Source of the DNA: Streptomyces sp. JJ38
Lineage (GTDB): Bacteria > Actinomycetota > Actinomycetes > Streptomycetales > Streptomycetaceae
Assembly: GCF_019303475.1 (NCBI RefSeq)
Contig: NZ_JABLSI010000019.1
Location: 62,001-126,000 of the forward strand
Direction: 5' to 3'
DNA length: 64,000 bases
Shown here one piece after another: positions 50,410-60,018 of the stretch. Each line of letters begins with the position of its first letter. The first letter of the stretch is position 1. The translations under genes were made by a program, and so were the position numbers. The notes beneath the pieces were generated by a model. That model saw only the letters and a list, made by a program, of their open reading frames with translations, made no database searches and was not told the origin of the DNA.

Positions 50410-51008
50410 CCACGTACGGCGTACTCGTCTTCGACGATGCCGAGGAACTGGACTTCACCGGCCCCTGGGAGGTCTTCCACACGTCCGCCGTCCTCCGCGG
50501 AGAGGGCGACGCCGCGGTGCTCGTCGCCGAGGGCAGCGGCCCCGTGCGCTGCAGGCGCGGCATGCGGATCCTGCCCGACCACAGCCTGGACGACCACCCG
50601 CCGCTGGACGTCCTTCTCGTTCCCGGCGGGGAGGGCGCGCGCCTGACGCAGCCGCACAACCCCGTCGTCACCGAGTGGATCGCCAAGACCGCCGAACAGG
50701 TGGACTGGGTGCACGGCGTGTGCACCGGCGCCTTCCTGCTGCACGCGGCGGGCCCGGCGCAGGGGCGCCGCGTGGCCACGCACTGGGCGCACGAGGACGA
50801 ACTCGAGGGGCTCGGCGACGTGACGGTCGTGCGGGACGCCCGCTACGTCGTGGACGGCAACCTGCTCACCAGCCAGGGCGTGTCCGCGGGCATCGACAGC
50901 GCCCTGTGGCTCGTCGGGCGCCTGTACGGGCGGGAGCACGCCCGCGCCGTGCGCCGCGCCATCCAGTACGACCCCGCCCCGCCGTACGTCGCCGACGCGC
51001 CCTGCTGA
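50406..51008 (+). CDS. DJ-1/PfpI family protein
   Basis: 200 residues. YGVLVFDDAEELDFTGPWEV, then DVLLVPGGEGARL and WVHGVCTGAFLLHAAGP with the elbow Cys. It resembles isonitrile hydratase (InhA)-type and other DJ-1-like enzymes. Translationally coupled to the GlxA-type regulator, a common pairing. Confidence 0.9.
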   Translation: MTTYGVLVFDDAEELDFTGPWEVFHTSAVLRGEGDAAVLVAEGSGPVRCRRGMRILPDHSLDDHPPLDVLLVPGGEGARLTQPHNPVVTEWIAKTAEQVDWVHGVCTGAFLLHAAGPAQGRRVATHWAHEDELEGLGDVTVVRDARYVVDGNLLTSQGVSAGIDSALWLVGRLYGREHARAVRRAIQYDPAPPYVADAPC

Positions 51009-51060
51009 CGCGCGGGGAATCCGGTGGCGGCGCGGCGGCGGCCCGGGGAAGGGTGGCCGC

Positions 51061-51654
51061 ATGAGCGAGGCCATACGTGAGATACGGGCGGTCCACACGG
51101 CCGACACCGTCACCGTCCACCAGGCGTACGCGCCGCACATCGGCGTCCCGGCGGCGCGGGACGGCCGCTTCCCGGCGAGCTGGAAGCGGGATCGGATGAC
51201 GTGGGTCAAGCCCTCGTTCCTGTGGATGATGTACCGCTGCGGCTGGGGCGCCAAGGCGGGCCAGGAGACCGTGCTCGCGGTGGAGATCACGCGCGCGGGC
51301 TTCGAGTGGGCGCTGCGGGAGGCGTGCCTGTCGCACCACGCCGCCGGGCTGCACGGGGACCGCGCGTCGTGGCGGCGCGCGTTGGCGGCGGCACCGACAC
51401 GGGTGCAGTGGGACCCGGAACGCGACGTCCACCTGCGCCCACTGCCGTACCGTTCGCTGCAGCTGGGCCTGTCGGGGGAGGCGGTGCGGCGCTACGCGGA
51501 CGAGTGGATCGTCGGCATCCGCGACGTCACCCCGCTCGCCCGGGAGGCACACGCCCGGGTGCGGGGCGGGGACGTGGAGGGCGCGCGGGCGCTGCTGCCC
51601 GACGAGCGGCCGTACCCGACGCCGCCGGGGCTGCTGTCCCACCTCGGCGGCTGA
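51061..51654 (+). CDS. DUF4291 family protein
   Basis: 197 residues. Signature segments REIRAVHTADTVTVHQAYAP, DRMTWVKPSFLWMMYRCGWG and VQWDPERDVHLRPLPYRSLQ cover the family. Function unknown; the fold may be related to ADP-ribosyltransferase-like or RNA-binding domains, which I cannot confirm. Follows the PfpI gene by about 50 bp. Confidence 0.9.
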   Translation: MSEAIREIRAVHTADTVTVHQAYAPHIGVPAARDGRFPASWKRDRMTWVKPSFLWMMYRCGWGAKAGQETVLAVEITRAGFEWALREACLSHHAAGLHGDRASWRRALAAAPTRVQWDPERDVHLRPLPYRSLQLGLSGEAVRRYADEWIVGIRDVTPLAREAHARVRGGDVEGARALLPDERPYPTPPGLLSHLGG

Positions 51655-51733
51655 ACGCCCCGGGCCGGCCGTCGCGGGGCGATGCGCGGAGCCGCTGCGG
51701 GCGGCCCCGGCGGGCGCCGGTCGGGGCGTGGGG

Positions 51734-51907
51734 TCAGCGGGTGCCGCGGTGCTTGACGGTGGCCTTCTGCGTCTTGCCGTGGTGCTTGGCGCTGCCGCCG
51801 CCCCCCGCCTCGCGCATCGCCTGCCGGGTGCGCTGCTGGAAGGCGGTGTTCTTCGAGTTCTCCTGCTCGGTGAAGCCGTCGCGGTTCTGCCGGTGCTTCT
51901 TGGACAT
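51734..51907 (-). CDS. Small basic Streptomyces protein
   Basis: 57 residues from the ATG at 51907 with GAGGAGGGGCAGG upstream. The sequence MSKKHRQNRDGFTEQENSKN, then FQQRTRQAMREAG, is lysine-, arginine- and glutamine-rich and looks unstructured. Similar short proteins are common in Streptomyces; function unknown. Convergent with the DUF4291 gene. Confidence 0.75.
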   Translation of the reverse strand: MSKKHRQNRDGFTEQENSKNTAFQQRTRQAMREAGGGGSAKHHGKTQKATVKHRGTR

Positions 51908-52021
51908 GGCCTGCCCCTCCTCGTCGTCCCTCCACTGTCCCCCGAACGGAGCAGTCCGGCATCTCGGGTCATTTCGCTCGCACGCTCGAATCTTCGGGCC
52001 CCGGGGTCGTACGATCCGCCC

Positions 52022-52888
52022 ATGGCGAACAACGGCCGGAACGGCCAGTGGTACCCGGCGTCGTGGCCGGAGCGCATCCGCGCCCACCAGCGTGGCGAGC
52101 TCACCCCCGTCGAGCCGAAGCGGGCCGCGACCGTGATGCTGCTGCGGGACGGGGCCGAGGGCCCGCAGGTCCACATGATCCGGCGCCGCACCTCGATGGC
52201 CTTCGCGGGCGGCGCCTACGCCTACCCCGGCGGTGCTGTGGACCCGCGGGACGAGGCGGAGATCCGCTTTGGCGGACCGGACCGCGCGTGGTGGGCCGGG
52301 CGGCTCGGCGTGAGCCCTGCGGAGGCCCAGGCCATCGTGTGCGCGGCGGTGCGGGAGACGTTCGAGGAGGCCGGCGTGCTGCTGGCGGGCCCGGACGCCG
52401 AGTCCGTCGTCGCCGACACCACCGGGGAGGACTGGGAGGCCGACCGCCGCGCCCTCGTCGCCCGGGAGCTGTCCTTCGCCGACTTCCTGGCCCGCCGCGA
52501 CCTCGTGCTGCGCGGCGACCTGCTCGGCGCCTGGGCGCGCTGGGTCACGCCGGAGTTCGAGGAGCGGCGCTACGACACCTGGTTCTTCGCCGCCGTCCTG
52601 CCGAAGGGCCAGCGCACCCGCAACGCGTCGAGCGAGGCCGACCGGACGGTGTGGACCACCCCCGCCGAGGCCGCGGCCGGCTACGACCGGGGCGAGCTGC
52701 TGATGATGCCGCCCACCATCGCCACCCTGCGCGACCTGGCCGTGCTCGGCTCGGCCGACGAGGCCCTCCCCGCCGCGGCCGGACGCGATCTGACGCCGGT
52801 GCTGGCCCGGGCCACACTGGACGGAGAGGAGATCGTGCTCTCCTGGCCGGGGCACGAGGAGTTCGAGAAGAGGATCTTCCGGGTATGA
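52022..52888 (+). CDS. Nudix hydrolase (NUDT19/RppH-unrelated long type)
   Basis: 288 residues. RAATVMLLRDGAEGPQVHMI begins the fold; FAGGAYAYPGGAVDPRDE starts a box interrupted by a ~35-residue insert, and VRETFEEAGVLL completes REuxEExGu. The insert is typical of NUDT19-like enzymes that act on CoA derivatives. Overlaps the metallo-hydrolase gene by four bases. Confidence 0.9.
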   Translation: MANNGRNGQWYPASWPERIRAHQRGELTPVEPKRAATVMLLRDGAEGPQVHMIRRRTSMAFAGGAYAYPGGAVDPRDEAEIRFGGPDRAWWAGRLGVSPAEAQAIVCAAVRETFEEAGVLLAGPDAESVVADTTGEDWEADRRALVARELSFADFLARRDLVLRGDLLGAWARWVTPEFEERRYDTWFFAAVLPKGQRTRNASSEADRTVWTTPAEAAAGYDRGELLMMPPTIATLRDLAVLGSADEALPAAAGRDLTPVLARATLDGEEIVLSWPGHEEFEKRIFRV

Positions 52889-53715
52889 CGAACGCCGCCG
52901 AGCTTCCCGGGCAGCCGCGCGGAGCCGTGGTCACCGGCCCCGTCACCGAACGGGCGACCTGCGTGCTCGCGCCCAACCCCTCCGCGATGACGCTGGACGG
53001 TACGAACACCTGGATTCTCGCCGAGCCGGACGCCCGCGACGCCGTCGTCGTCGACCCGGGGCCGCTGGACGAGGGGCATCTGCGCGAGGTCGTCGCCATG
53101 ACCGAGCGGGCGGGGAAGCGGGTCGCGCTCACGCTGCTGACCCACGGCCACCCCGACCACGCGGAGGGCGCCGCCCGCTTCGCCGAGCTGACCGGGACGA
53201 ACGTCCGCGCCCTCGACCCCGCGCTGCGCCTGGGCGGCGAGGGGCTGGGCGTCGGGGACGTGGTGACCACCGGCGGCCTGGAGCTGCACGTCGTGCCCAC
53301 GCCGGGGCACACGATGGACTCGCTGAGCTTCCATCTGCCGGCCGACGCGGCCGTCCTCACCGGCGACACCGTGCTGGGTCGCGGGACGACGGTCGTCGCG
53401 CACCCGGACGGCCGGCTCGGTGACTACCTGGACTCGCTGCGCCGGCTGCGCTCCCTGGCCGTGGACGACGGCGTGACGACGATCCTGCCGGGGCACGGCC
53501 CGGCCCTGGAGGACGCGCAGGGCGCCGTCGACTACTACCTGGTGCATCGCGCGAAGCGGCTGGCCCAGGTGGAGACCGCCGTGGAGAACGGTTTCCGCAC
53601 GGCGCCGGAGGTCGTCGCGCAGGTCTACGCGGACGTCGACCGCAGCCTGTGGCCCGCGGCCGAGCTCTCCGTCCGGGCGCAGCTCGACTACCTGGCCGAG
53701 CACGGGCTGATCTGA
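52885..53715 (+). CDS. Metallo-beta-lactamase-fold hydrolase
   Basis: 276 residues. LTLLTHGHPDHAEGAARFAE is HxHxDH, HVVPTPGHTMDSL the next His, VLTGDTVLG the bridging Asp, and TILPGHGPAL the last His. LACTB2-like in length and C-terminal helical domain. Coupled to the Nudix gene; this pair next to crp and nth is common in Streptomyces. Confidence 0.93.
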   Translation: MTNAAELPGQPRGAVVTGPVTERATCVLAPNPSAMTLDGTNTWILAEPDARDAVVVDPGPLDEGHLREVVAMTERAGKRVALTLLTHGHPDHAEGAARFAELTGTNVRALDPALRLGGEGLGVGDVVTTGGLELHVVPTPGHTMDSLSFHLPADAAVLTGDTVLGRGTTVVAHPDGRLGDYLDSLRRLRSLAVDDGVTTILPGHGPALEDAQGAVDYYLVHRAKRLAQVETAVENGFRTAPEVVAQVYADVDRSLWPAAELSVRAQLDYLAEHGLI

Positions 53716-53793
53716 CCGCGGCGCCCGTTCCGCGCGTCTGACGGGTGGCGTCCGTCCCGCGGGAGTCGGCCGCCTGTCAGCCGGGCGTCCGGC

Positions 53794-54468
53794 TCAGCGG
53801 GAGCGCTTGGCCAGCCGCTCGACGTCCAGCAGGATCACCGCACGGGCCTCCAGCCGCAGCCAGCCACGGCTGGCGAAGTCGGCGAGCGCCTTGTTGACCG
53901 TCTCCCGGGAAGCGCCGACGAGCTGCGCCAGCTCCTCCTGCGTGAGGTCGTGCACGACGTGGATGCCCTCTTCGGACTGCACGCCGAAGCGCCGGGAGAG
54001 GTCCAGCAGCGCCTTGGCGACGCGGCCGGGCACGTCGGAGAAGACGAGGTCCGACATGGAGTCGTTGGTGCGCCGCAGCCGACGGGCCACCGCGCGCAGC
54101 AGGGCGGAGGCCACCTCGGGGCGCACGTTCAGCCAGGGCTGGAGGTCGCCGTGGCCCAGGCCGAGCAGCTTCACCTCGGTGAGCGCGCTGGCCGTGGCCG
54201 TACGGGGGCCGGGGTCGAAGAGGGACAGCTCGCCGATCAGCTCGCCGGGCCCGAGGACCGCGAGCATGTTCTCCCGGCCGTCGGGGGAGCTGCGGTGCAG
54301 CTTCACCTTGCCCTCGGTGACGACGTAGAGCCGGTCACCGGGGTCGCCCTCGTGGAAAAGGGCCTCTCCGCGGGCCAGCGTCGTCTCGGTCATGGAGGCA
54401 CGCAGCTCAGCCGCCTGCTCCTCATCGAGCGCCGCGAAAAGCGGGGCGCGCCGCAGAACGTCGTCCAC
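53794..54468 (-). CDS. crp: cAMP receptor protein (Crp)
   Basis: 224 residues from the GTG at 54468, chosen for the AAGGAGA upstream; the frame is open to an ATG at 54495. Cyclic-nucleotide domain: ALFHEGDPGDRLYVVTEGKV and GELIGELSLFDPGPRTATAS (the phosphate-binding cassette). C-terminal winged helix: DLTQEELAQLVGASRETVNK. Length and sequence fit Streptomyces Crp, a regulator of germination and antibiotic production. Confidence 0.95.
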   Translation of the reverse strand: MDDVLRRAPLFAALDEEQAAELRASMTETTLARGEALFHEGDPGDRLYVVTEGKVKLHRSSPDGRENMLAVLGPGELIGELSLFDPGPRTATASALTEVKLLGLGHGDLQPWLNVRPEVASALLRAVARRLRRTNDSMSDLVFSDVPGRVAKALLDLSRRFGVQSEEGIHVVHDLTQEELAQLVGASRETVNKALADFASRGWLRLEARAVILLDVERLAKRSR

Positions 54469-54693
54469 GAGTTTTCTCCTTGTCGACCTGCGCATGAGGG
54501 TACGGGCCCATGATGCCGGACGTCTGAAACAGTGCGATCAATCACAAGTTTGACGCACCGGGCCTTCACAGTGTGAGGCAGGGGTGTGAACGGGCAGGGA
54601 TCGACCCGGGCCACCGGCGAATGTCGGCGCGTCCCCGTAGGCTGGCCGGGTGGTCAGCAGCCCAGCCAGAGCACAGGAGAGGGGGCCGGACGG

Positions 54694-55563
54694 GTGAGCG
54701 CTTCCGGTGATTCCGCCGTGGGCGAACGCGGCACCGCCAACCGGGGGAGGGCGGGGAGCCGCCGCACGAAGCCGGAGACGCGGCTCGGGATGGTGCGCCG
54801 GGCGCGTCGCATCAACCGCGAGCTGGCCGACGTCTACTACTACGCCCATCCCGAGCTGGATTTCGAGAACCCGTTCCAGCTCCTCGTGGCCACCGTGCTC
54901 TCCGCCCAGACGACCGACCTGCGCGTCAACCAGACGACGCCCGCCGTCTTCGCCGCCTACCCCACGCCGGAGGACATGGCGGCGGCCGACCCCGAGATGC
55001 TGGAGGAGCTCGTCCGCCCCACCGGCTTCTTCCGGAACAAGACGAAGTCCCTCATCGGCCTCTCCGCCGCCCTGCGGGACCGCTTCGACGGCGAGGTCCC
55101 CGGCCGGCTGGAGGACCTGGTCAGCCTGCCCGGCGTCGGCCGCAAGACGGCCTTCGTCGTCCTCGGGAACGCCTTCGGGGTCCCCGGGCTCACGGTGGAC
55201 ACCCACTTCGGGCGGCTCGTACGCCGCTGGGGCCTCACCGAGCAGACCGACCCGGAGCGCGTCGAGGCCGAGATCGCCGAGATCATCCCGAAGAAGGAGT
55301 GGACGGACTTCTCGCACCGCACGATCTTCCACGGCCGCCGTGTCTGCCACTCCCGGCGCCCCGCCTGCGGGGTCTGCCCCATCACCGCCCTGTGCCCCGC
55401 CTACGGCGAGGGCGAGACGGACCCGGAGAAGGCGCGGAAGCTGCTGAAGTACGAGCTCGGCGGCCAGCCCGGCCAGCGGCTGCGCCCCCCGGCCGACTAC
55501 CCGGGGCAGCCCGCGCCCGGCCCCTCCGCCGAGCGGGCCGCCCGGCCGCGGGAGGCGCGGTGA
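54694..55563 (+). CDS. nth: Endonuclease III
   Basis: 289 residues from a GTG at 54694 with AGGAGAGGGGG upstream. The helix-hairpin-helix with catalytic Lys is [14 protein letters not shown]; catalytic Asp is in [10 protein letters not shown]; the 4Fe-4S ligands are [17 protein letters not shown] (C-x6-C-x2-C-x5-C). N-terminal ~30 and C-terminal ~35 residues are extra and basic/proline-rich, as in other Streptomyces. Removes oxidised pyrimidines. Overlaps the Nudix gene by four bases. Confidence 0.96.
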   Translation: MSASGDSAVGERGTANRGRAGSRRTKPETRLGMVRRARRINRELADVYYYAHPELDFENPFQLLVATVLSAQTTDLRVNQTTPAVFAAYPTPEDMAAADPEMLEELVRPTGFFRNKTKSLIGLSAALRDRFDGEVPGRLEDLVSLPGVGRKTAFVVLGNAFGVPGLTVDTHFGRLVRRWGLTEQTDPERVEAEIAEIIPKKEWTDFSHRTIFHGRRVCHSRRPACGVCPITALCPAYGEGETDPEKARKLLKYELGGQPGQRLRPPADYPGQPAPGPSAERAARPREAR

Positions 55564-56264
55564 GGGTACCCGGCACGGATGGCGCGCCCGTCGTCGTCAG
55601 CTCGGACGGCATCCCGCGGTGGCTCACGCCCGTCGCGGACGCCGCCGCCTCCCTGCGACCCGAACAGCTCAGCCGCTTCCTGCCGCCGCCCACCGGAGGG
55701 CGGCAGTCGGCCGTGCTGGTGCTGTTCGGCGAGGTCTCGGACGCCGACGGGCGGCCCGGCCCCGAGCTGCTGCTGATGGAGCGGGCCGGGAGCCTGCGCT
55801 CGCACGCGGGCCAGCCGTCCTTCCCCGGCGGTGCCCTCGATCCGGAGGACGGCGACCCGCTGGGGGACGGCCCCGTGCGCGCCGCCCTGCGCGAGGCCGA
55901 GGAGGAGACGGGGCTCGACCCGGCGGGCGTCCAGGTCTTCGGGGTGCTGCCCAAGCTCTACATTCCGGTCAGCGGATTCGTCGTCACCCCGGTGCTCGGC
56001 TGGTGGCGCGAGCGCAGCCCGGTGCAGGTGGTGGACGTCGGCGAGACGGCACGGGTGTTCACCGTCCCCGTCGCCGAGCTGGTGGATCCGGCCAACCGCG
56101 CCACGGCCCTGCACCCCAGCGGCTACCGTGGCCCCTGTTTCCAGGTGCGCGACAGCCTCGTGTGGGGCTTCACGGCGGGCGTCATCGACCGCATCCTCCA
56201 CTTCGCCGGCTGGGAGCGCCCCTGGGACCGCACGCGCGGCATACCGCTCGACTGGCGCTCCTGA
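55560..56264 (+). CDS. CoA pyrophosphatase-type Nudix hydrolase
   Basis: 234 residues from a GTG overlapping the nth stop. [20 protein letters not shown] precedes [14 protein letters not shown], the full Nudix box, and the upstream [15 protein letters not shown] matches the UPF0035/NudL signature that marks coenzyme A pyrophosphatases. Coupling to nth is usual in actinobacteria. Confidence 0.92.
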   Translation: MRVPGTDGAPVVVSSDGIPRWLTPVADAAASLRPEQLSRFLPPPTGGRQSAVLVLFGEVSDADGRPGPELLLMERAGSLRSHAGQPSFPGGALDPEDGDPLGDGPVRAALREAEEETGLDPAGVQVFGVLPKLYIPVSGFVVTPVLGWWRERSPVQVVDVGETARVFTVPVAELVDPANRATALHPSGYRGPCFQVRDSLVWGFTAGVIDRILHFAGWERPWDRTRGIPLDWRS

Positions 56265-56479
56265 ACGGTCCGCCGCACCCGCACGCCCGCCTTCGGCCGC
56301 CGAGGGCCCCGGGCCCCGGCCTCCCGGCCCTGGCCCCGGGCCTGGTCCGGCCGGGCTCCGGGTTCGGTGCCCGGGGCTCGCGATGCAGCGGTGCCCGATG
56401 ATGCTTACGGTGCTGCTGATGCGAAGACCACCGACGAACGGCAACCGGCCGATACGGCGAACGAGGCGAGGGTGATGCG

Positions 56480-57679
56480 GTGAACGTGCTGGACATCCTG
56501 CTGTTGCTCGCGGCGCTGTGGTTCGCCGTCATCGGCTACCGCCAGGGCTTCGTCGTGGGCGTGCTGTCGGTGGCCGGGTTCCTCGGCGGCGGGCTCGTCG
56601 CCGTCGTGCTGCTGCCGCCGCTGTGGAGCGAGCTCAGCGACGGCGCCGCCGCCGGCACCTGGCAGGCCATCGCCGCCGTCGTCATCGTCATCGTCTGCGC
56701 GTCCATCGGGCAGGCGTTCACCACGCACCTGGGCAACCGGCTGCGCGGCCACATCACCTGGTCCCCCGCGCGGGCCCTGGACGCCACGGGCGGCGCGTTC
56801 GTCAACGTCGTGGCCATGCTCTTCGTCGCCTGGCTGCTCGGCTCGGCCCTGGCGACGACGTCCCTGCCCACGCTCGGCCGCGAGGTCCGCAGCTCCGCCG
56901 TGCTCCAGGGCGTCTCCCGCGCCATGCCCGGCCAGGCGACCACCTGGTTCACCGGCTTCGGCTCCGTCCTCACGCAGAACGGCTTCCCGCAGGTCTTCTC
57001 GCCCTTCACCGCCGAGCCGATCACCAACGTCCCCTCACCTGACCCCGCGCTGGCCGCCGGCCCCGCCGTGGCCGAGGCGAAGGAGTCCATCGTCAAGATC
57101 ACCGGGACGGCCCCGAGCTGCGGCAAGTCCCTGGAGGGCACCGGCTTCGTCTTCCACGACGACCGGGTGATGACCAACGCGCACGTTGTCGGCGGCGTCG
57201 ACGAGCCCACCGTGCAGGTGGGCGGCGAGGGACGGCTCTACGACGCGAGCGTCGTCCTGTACGACTGGGAGCGCGACATCGCCGTCCTCCACGTGCCCGG
57301 CCTGGACGCCCCCGCGCTGGAGCTGGCCGACGGCGACGCCACCACCGGAGACGGCGCCGTCGTCGCCGGCTTTCCCGAGAACGGCGGCTTCGACGCCCGC
57401 TCCGCCCGCGTGCGCGGCCGGGTCCAGGCCGACGGCCCCGACATCTACCACCGCGGCACCGTCCGCCGCGACGTCTACTCCCTCTACACCGTCGTCCGGC
57501 AGGGCAACTCGGGCGGCCCGCTGCTCACTCCGGAGGGCGAGGTGTACGGCGTCGTCTTCGCCAAGTCGCTGGACGACCCGGACACCGGCTACGCGCTCAC
57601 GCTCGACGAGGTGCGCGAGAACATCACCCGGGGGCGCGCCGTGCAGAAGCCCGTGGACAGCCAGGGCTGCGCGATGTGA
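56480..57679 (+). CDS. MarP-like membrane serine protease
   Basis: 399 residues from a GTG. Four transmembrane helices in the first ~130 residues form a CvpA-type domain (LDILLLLAALWFAVIGYRQG and on). The protease domain has His in RVMTNAHVVGG, Asp in WERDIAVLHV and Ser in RQGNSGGPLL. Cysteines in TAPSCGKSLEG and at the C-terminal GCAM end could form the disulfide known from MarP. The protease would lie outside the membrane and take part in acid or oxidative stress. Follows nth and nudL as in other Streptomyces. Confidence 0.93.
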   Translation: MNVLDILLLLAALWFAVIGYRQGFVVGVLSVAGFLGGGLVAVVLLPPLWSELSDGAAAGTWQAIAAVVIVIVCASIGQAFTTHLGNRLRGHITWSPARALDATGGAFVNVVAMLFVAWLLGSALATTSLPTLGREVRSSAVLQGVSRAMPGQATTWFTGFGSVLTQNGFPQVFSPFTAEPITNVPSPDPALAAGPAVAEAKESIVKITGTAPSCGKSLEGTGFVFHDDRVMTNAHVVGGVDEPTVQVGGEGRLYDASVVLYDWERDIAVLHVPGLDAPALELADGDATTGDGAVVAGFPENGGFDARSARVRGRVQADGPDIYHRGTVRRDVYSLYTVVRQGNSGGPLLTPEGEVYGVVFAKSLDDPDTGYALTLDEVRENITRGRAVQKPVDSQGCAM

Positions 57680-58184
57680 CGCCGGGCTCCCGCCCTGCCG
57701 CGCCGCCCGTGGGTGTGGGCATGGACGCCGCCGTGTGGCTGCTCGGGCGCTCTACCGCGTGTCAGGCTCTTGGGCGCCCTTCGGGCGTGCTCAGGTGCGC
57801 GGATGCCGTAGCCGGGCACCGACCCAGCGGGCCCGGCGCCCGAGAATGCGCGGAATCCCGATGCCCGGCGCCTGCCCGGGCTGTGGCTCGCGGAACGCGC
57901 GCGGATGATGCGCGGAACGTGCGGCCAGCCGGGAACCGGCTACCCTGCCGCGGATGTTGCGAGACACGTCGCGTTGGTCCTGTGTCCAGCCCATACCCCG
58001 GACTGTGCCCGCGCCCGGGGGCCGGTAACCGCTCAACGACCACCCAATCGGCTCATGCTCCGGGCACATGTGCGACGCATGTGGCCGCCGGGGCGCGTCG
58101 GGCACCCCCTGCCGGGGACGCGTCGTCCGGCCGTCACCGGGGTGCTCCGGCGGGGGCGCCGCCCGGCCGCTCCGCCGGGGGCGG
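57680..58184. other. Non-coding region
   Basis: About 505 bp between convergent genes. All open frames here lack ribosome sites and have the composition of unconstrained high-GC DNA. No RNA structure stands out. Confidence 0.5.
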
Positions 58185-59123
58185 CTAGCGGTCCGGCTCG
58201 GGGTCCCTGAGCCAGTCGATCAGCTCGGTGTTGAAGGCGGCCGGGTCCTCCTCGTGCGGGAAGTGCCCGAGGCCGTCGAACAGCCGCCAGCGGTACGGCG
58301 CTTCCACGTACTGGCCCGAACCGGCCGCGCTTCTGGCCCGCACGACCGGGTCGAGCGAGCCGTGCAGATGCAGGGTCGGCACCCGCACGAGCCGCTTCAT
58401 CCGGCGGTAGAACTGCACGCCGTCCGGCCGGGCCAGCGAACGCACCAGCCAGCGGTACGGCTCCACCGAGCAGTGCGCGGTCGAGGGGATGCACATGGCC
58501 CGCCGGTAGATGTCGAGGACCTCGTCGTCGAACGCCTCGAAGACCCGCGGCCCGGACCACTCCCGTACGAACCGGGCCACCAGCGCGCCCTCGTCCGCGA
58601 CGAGTTGCCGCTCCGGAACCCAGGGCCGCTGGAACCCCCAGACGTGTGAACCGGCGGCGCTCTGCTTGACGTCACGCAGCATCGCCGCCCGCCAGCGCCG
58701 GGGGTGCGGCATCGAGACGACGGCGAGCCGCCGGATCAGCTTGGGCCGCATCACCGCCGCCGTCCAGCCCAGATAGCCGCCCAGATCGTGGCCGACCAGC
58801 GCCGCGTCCGGCTCGCCGAGCGACCGCACGACACCGGTGATGTCGAGCGCGAGGTTCGCCGGGTCGTAGCCGCGCGGTGTGCGGTCGCTGCCCCCCACGC
58901 CCCGCAGGTCCATGGCGACGGCCCGGTACCCGGCCTCCGCCGCGGCCGTCAGCTGGTGGCGCCAGGTCCACCAGAACTGGGGGAAGCCGTGCACGAACAG
59001 CACCAGCGGGCCCTCGCCCAGCTCGGCGATGTGGAAGCGGGCGCCGTTGGCGGCGACGTCCCGGTGTGTCCAGGGACCGTCGAGCGCTGGGACGGACGGG
59101 CCGGGTGATGCGGGGGCGGTCAT
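58185..59123 (-). CDS. Epoxide hydrolase-like alpha/beta hydrolase
   Basis: 312 residues. VLFVHGFPQFWWTWRHQL is the oxyanion HGxP motif, AALVGHDLGGYLGWTAAV gives an Asp nucleophile, and GLGHFPHEEDPAAF the His. An Asp rather than Ser nucleophile points to epoxide hydrolase or haloalkane dehalogenase; HGFPxxWxxW favours the former. In the Streptomyces core this gene commonly accompanies the MarP-like gene. Confidence 0.92.
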   Translation of the reverse strand: MTAPASPGPSVPALDGPWTHRDVAANGARFHIAELGEGPLVLFVHGFPQFWWTWRHQLTAAAEAGYRAVAMDLRGVGGSDRTPRGYDPANLALDITGVVRSLGEPDAALVGHDLGGYLGWTAAVMRPKLIRRLAVVSMPHPRRWRAAMLRDVKQSAAGSHVWGFQRPWVPERQLVADEGALVARFVREWSGPRVFEAFDDEVLDIYRRAMCIPSTAHCSVEPYRWLVRSLARPDGVQFYRRMKRLVRVPTLHLHGSLDPVVRARSAAGSGQYVEAPYRWRLFDGLGHFPHEEDPAAFNTELIDWLRDPEPDR

Positions 59124-59136
59124 GGGGACGAGTCTG

Positions 59137-59655
59137 TCACTTCCCGGACGACTTCCCGCCCGTCCCGGCCGGAAGGGCGGATTCCCGCTCCGGCTCCCGC
59201 TGGGCCGAGGTGAGGGACGCCGCCTCCCGCGAGGACCGCGCCGAGCCCGCGGGCCGCGGGTGCGGCTTGGCCTTCGTCAGCACCGACGCCGACTCCCGGG
59301 CCGAGGCCATGGAGCGCTTCGGCGCCTGGATCTTCTTCAGCAGCGACTTCGCCGCCAGCCCGCACAGGACGGCGAACAGCAGCATCAGACCGCCCACGAT
59401 GGCCATCGCCACCGCCAGCGGGATCTTCCACCACGCCTCCAGCCAGTACGCGAGCGCGAAACTGAACACCGGAAGCGAGAAGAGCGCCAGCACGCCCGCG
59501 ACGAGGATCGCGCCGCTGCCCGCGACGCCGCGCGAGACGGACTGCCTCATCTCCGTCTTCGCCAGCGCGATCTCCTCGTGCACCAGCGCCGACAACTCGG
59601 TTGCGGCCGAGGCGACCAACTCACCGAGGCTGCGTTCGTCCTGGGCACCGCTCAT
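59137..59655 (-). CDS. Phage-holin-family (DUF1469) membrane protein
   Basis: 172 residues. LGELVASAATELSALVHEEI and ALAKTEMRQSVSRGVAGSGA, then two transmembrane helices (ILVAGVLALFSLPVFSFALA, PLAVAMAIVGGLMLLFAVLC), are the Phage_holin_3_6 pattern. The basic C-terminal tail is disordered. Chromosomal members are not phage holins in practice; function unknown. 13 bp upstream of the hydrolase gene, same strand. Confidence 0.9.
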   Translation of the reverse strand: MSGAQDERSLGELVASAATELSALVHEEIALAKTEMRQSVSRGVAGSGAILVAGVLALFSLPVFSFALAYWLEAWWKIPLAVAMAIVGGLMLLFAVLCGLAAKSLLKKIQAPKRSMASARESASVLTKAKPHPRPAGSARSSREAASLTSAQREPERESALPAGTGGKSSGK

Positions 59656-60018
59656 CGCTCACTCCCTCTGGCTGACTTCTCAGCGTGTCGACTCGTCAGG
59701 CGGGCCCGCCGCTACCGCGCAGTACCCGGGTATCAGCATGCCGGACGGGGCCGCCGGCCGATGCGTCCGGGCTCCGCGTTTCGGCACGCCGACGAAGCCG
59801 GGACGGCGGGCCCGGGGGGCCCGCGTCCACCCGTACCGCCCGGAAACCGGTCAATCCGGAACCCTTCCGGAGCTCGTCCGACCCGCTTGCGGAGCGCGGG
59901 CGAAACGCCGGCGAACGCGGGCGGGGTGTCCGGAGCGCGGACACCCCGGACACCCCGGTGACGCAGCCGACGCCGCCCTCCAGCCGGGGAGGCCTGCGGT
60001 GGCAGCGGCGGTCGCGGT
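59656..60018. other. Intergenic region with a terminator-like hairpin
   Basis: About 360 bp with no gene. Contains a hairpin of 10-bp arms GGGGTGTCCG and CGGACACCCC (59923-59947), placed as the terminator of acsA, and a nearby second CACCCCGG copy. Confidence 0.6.
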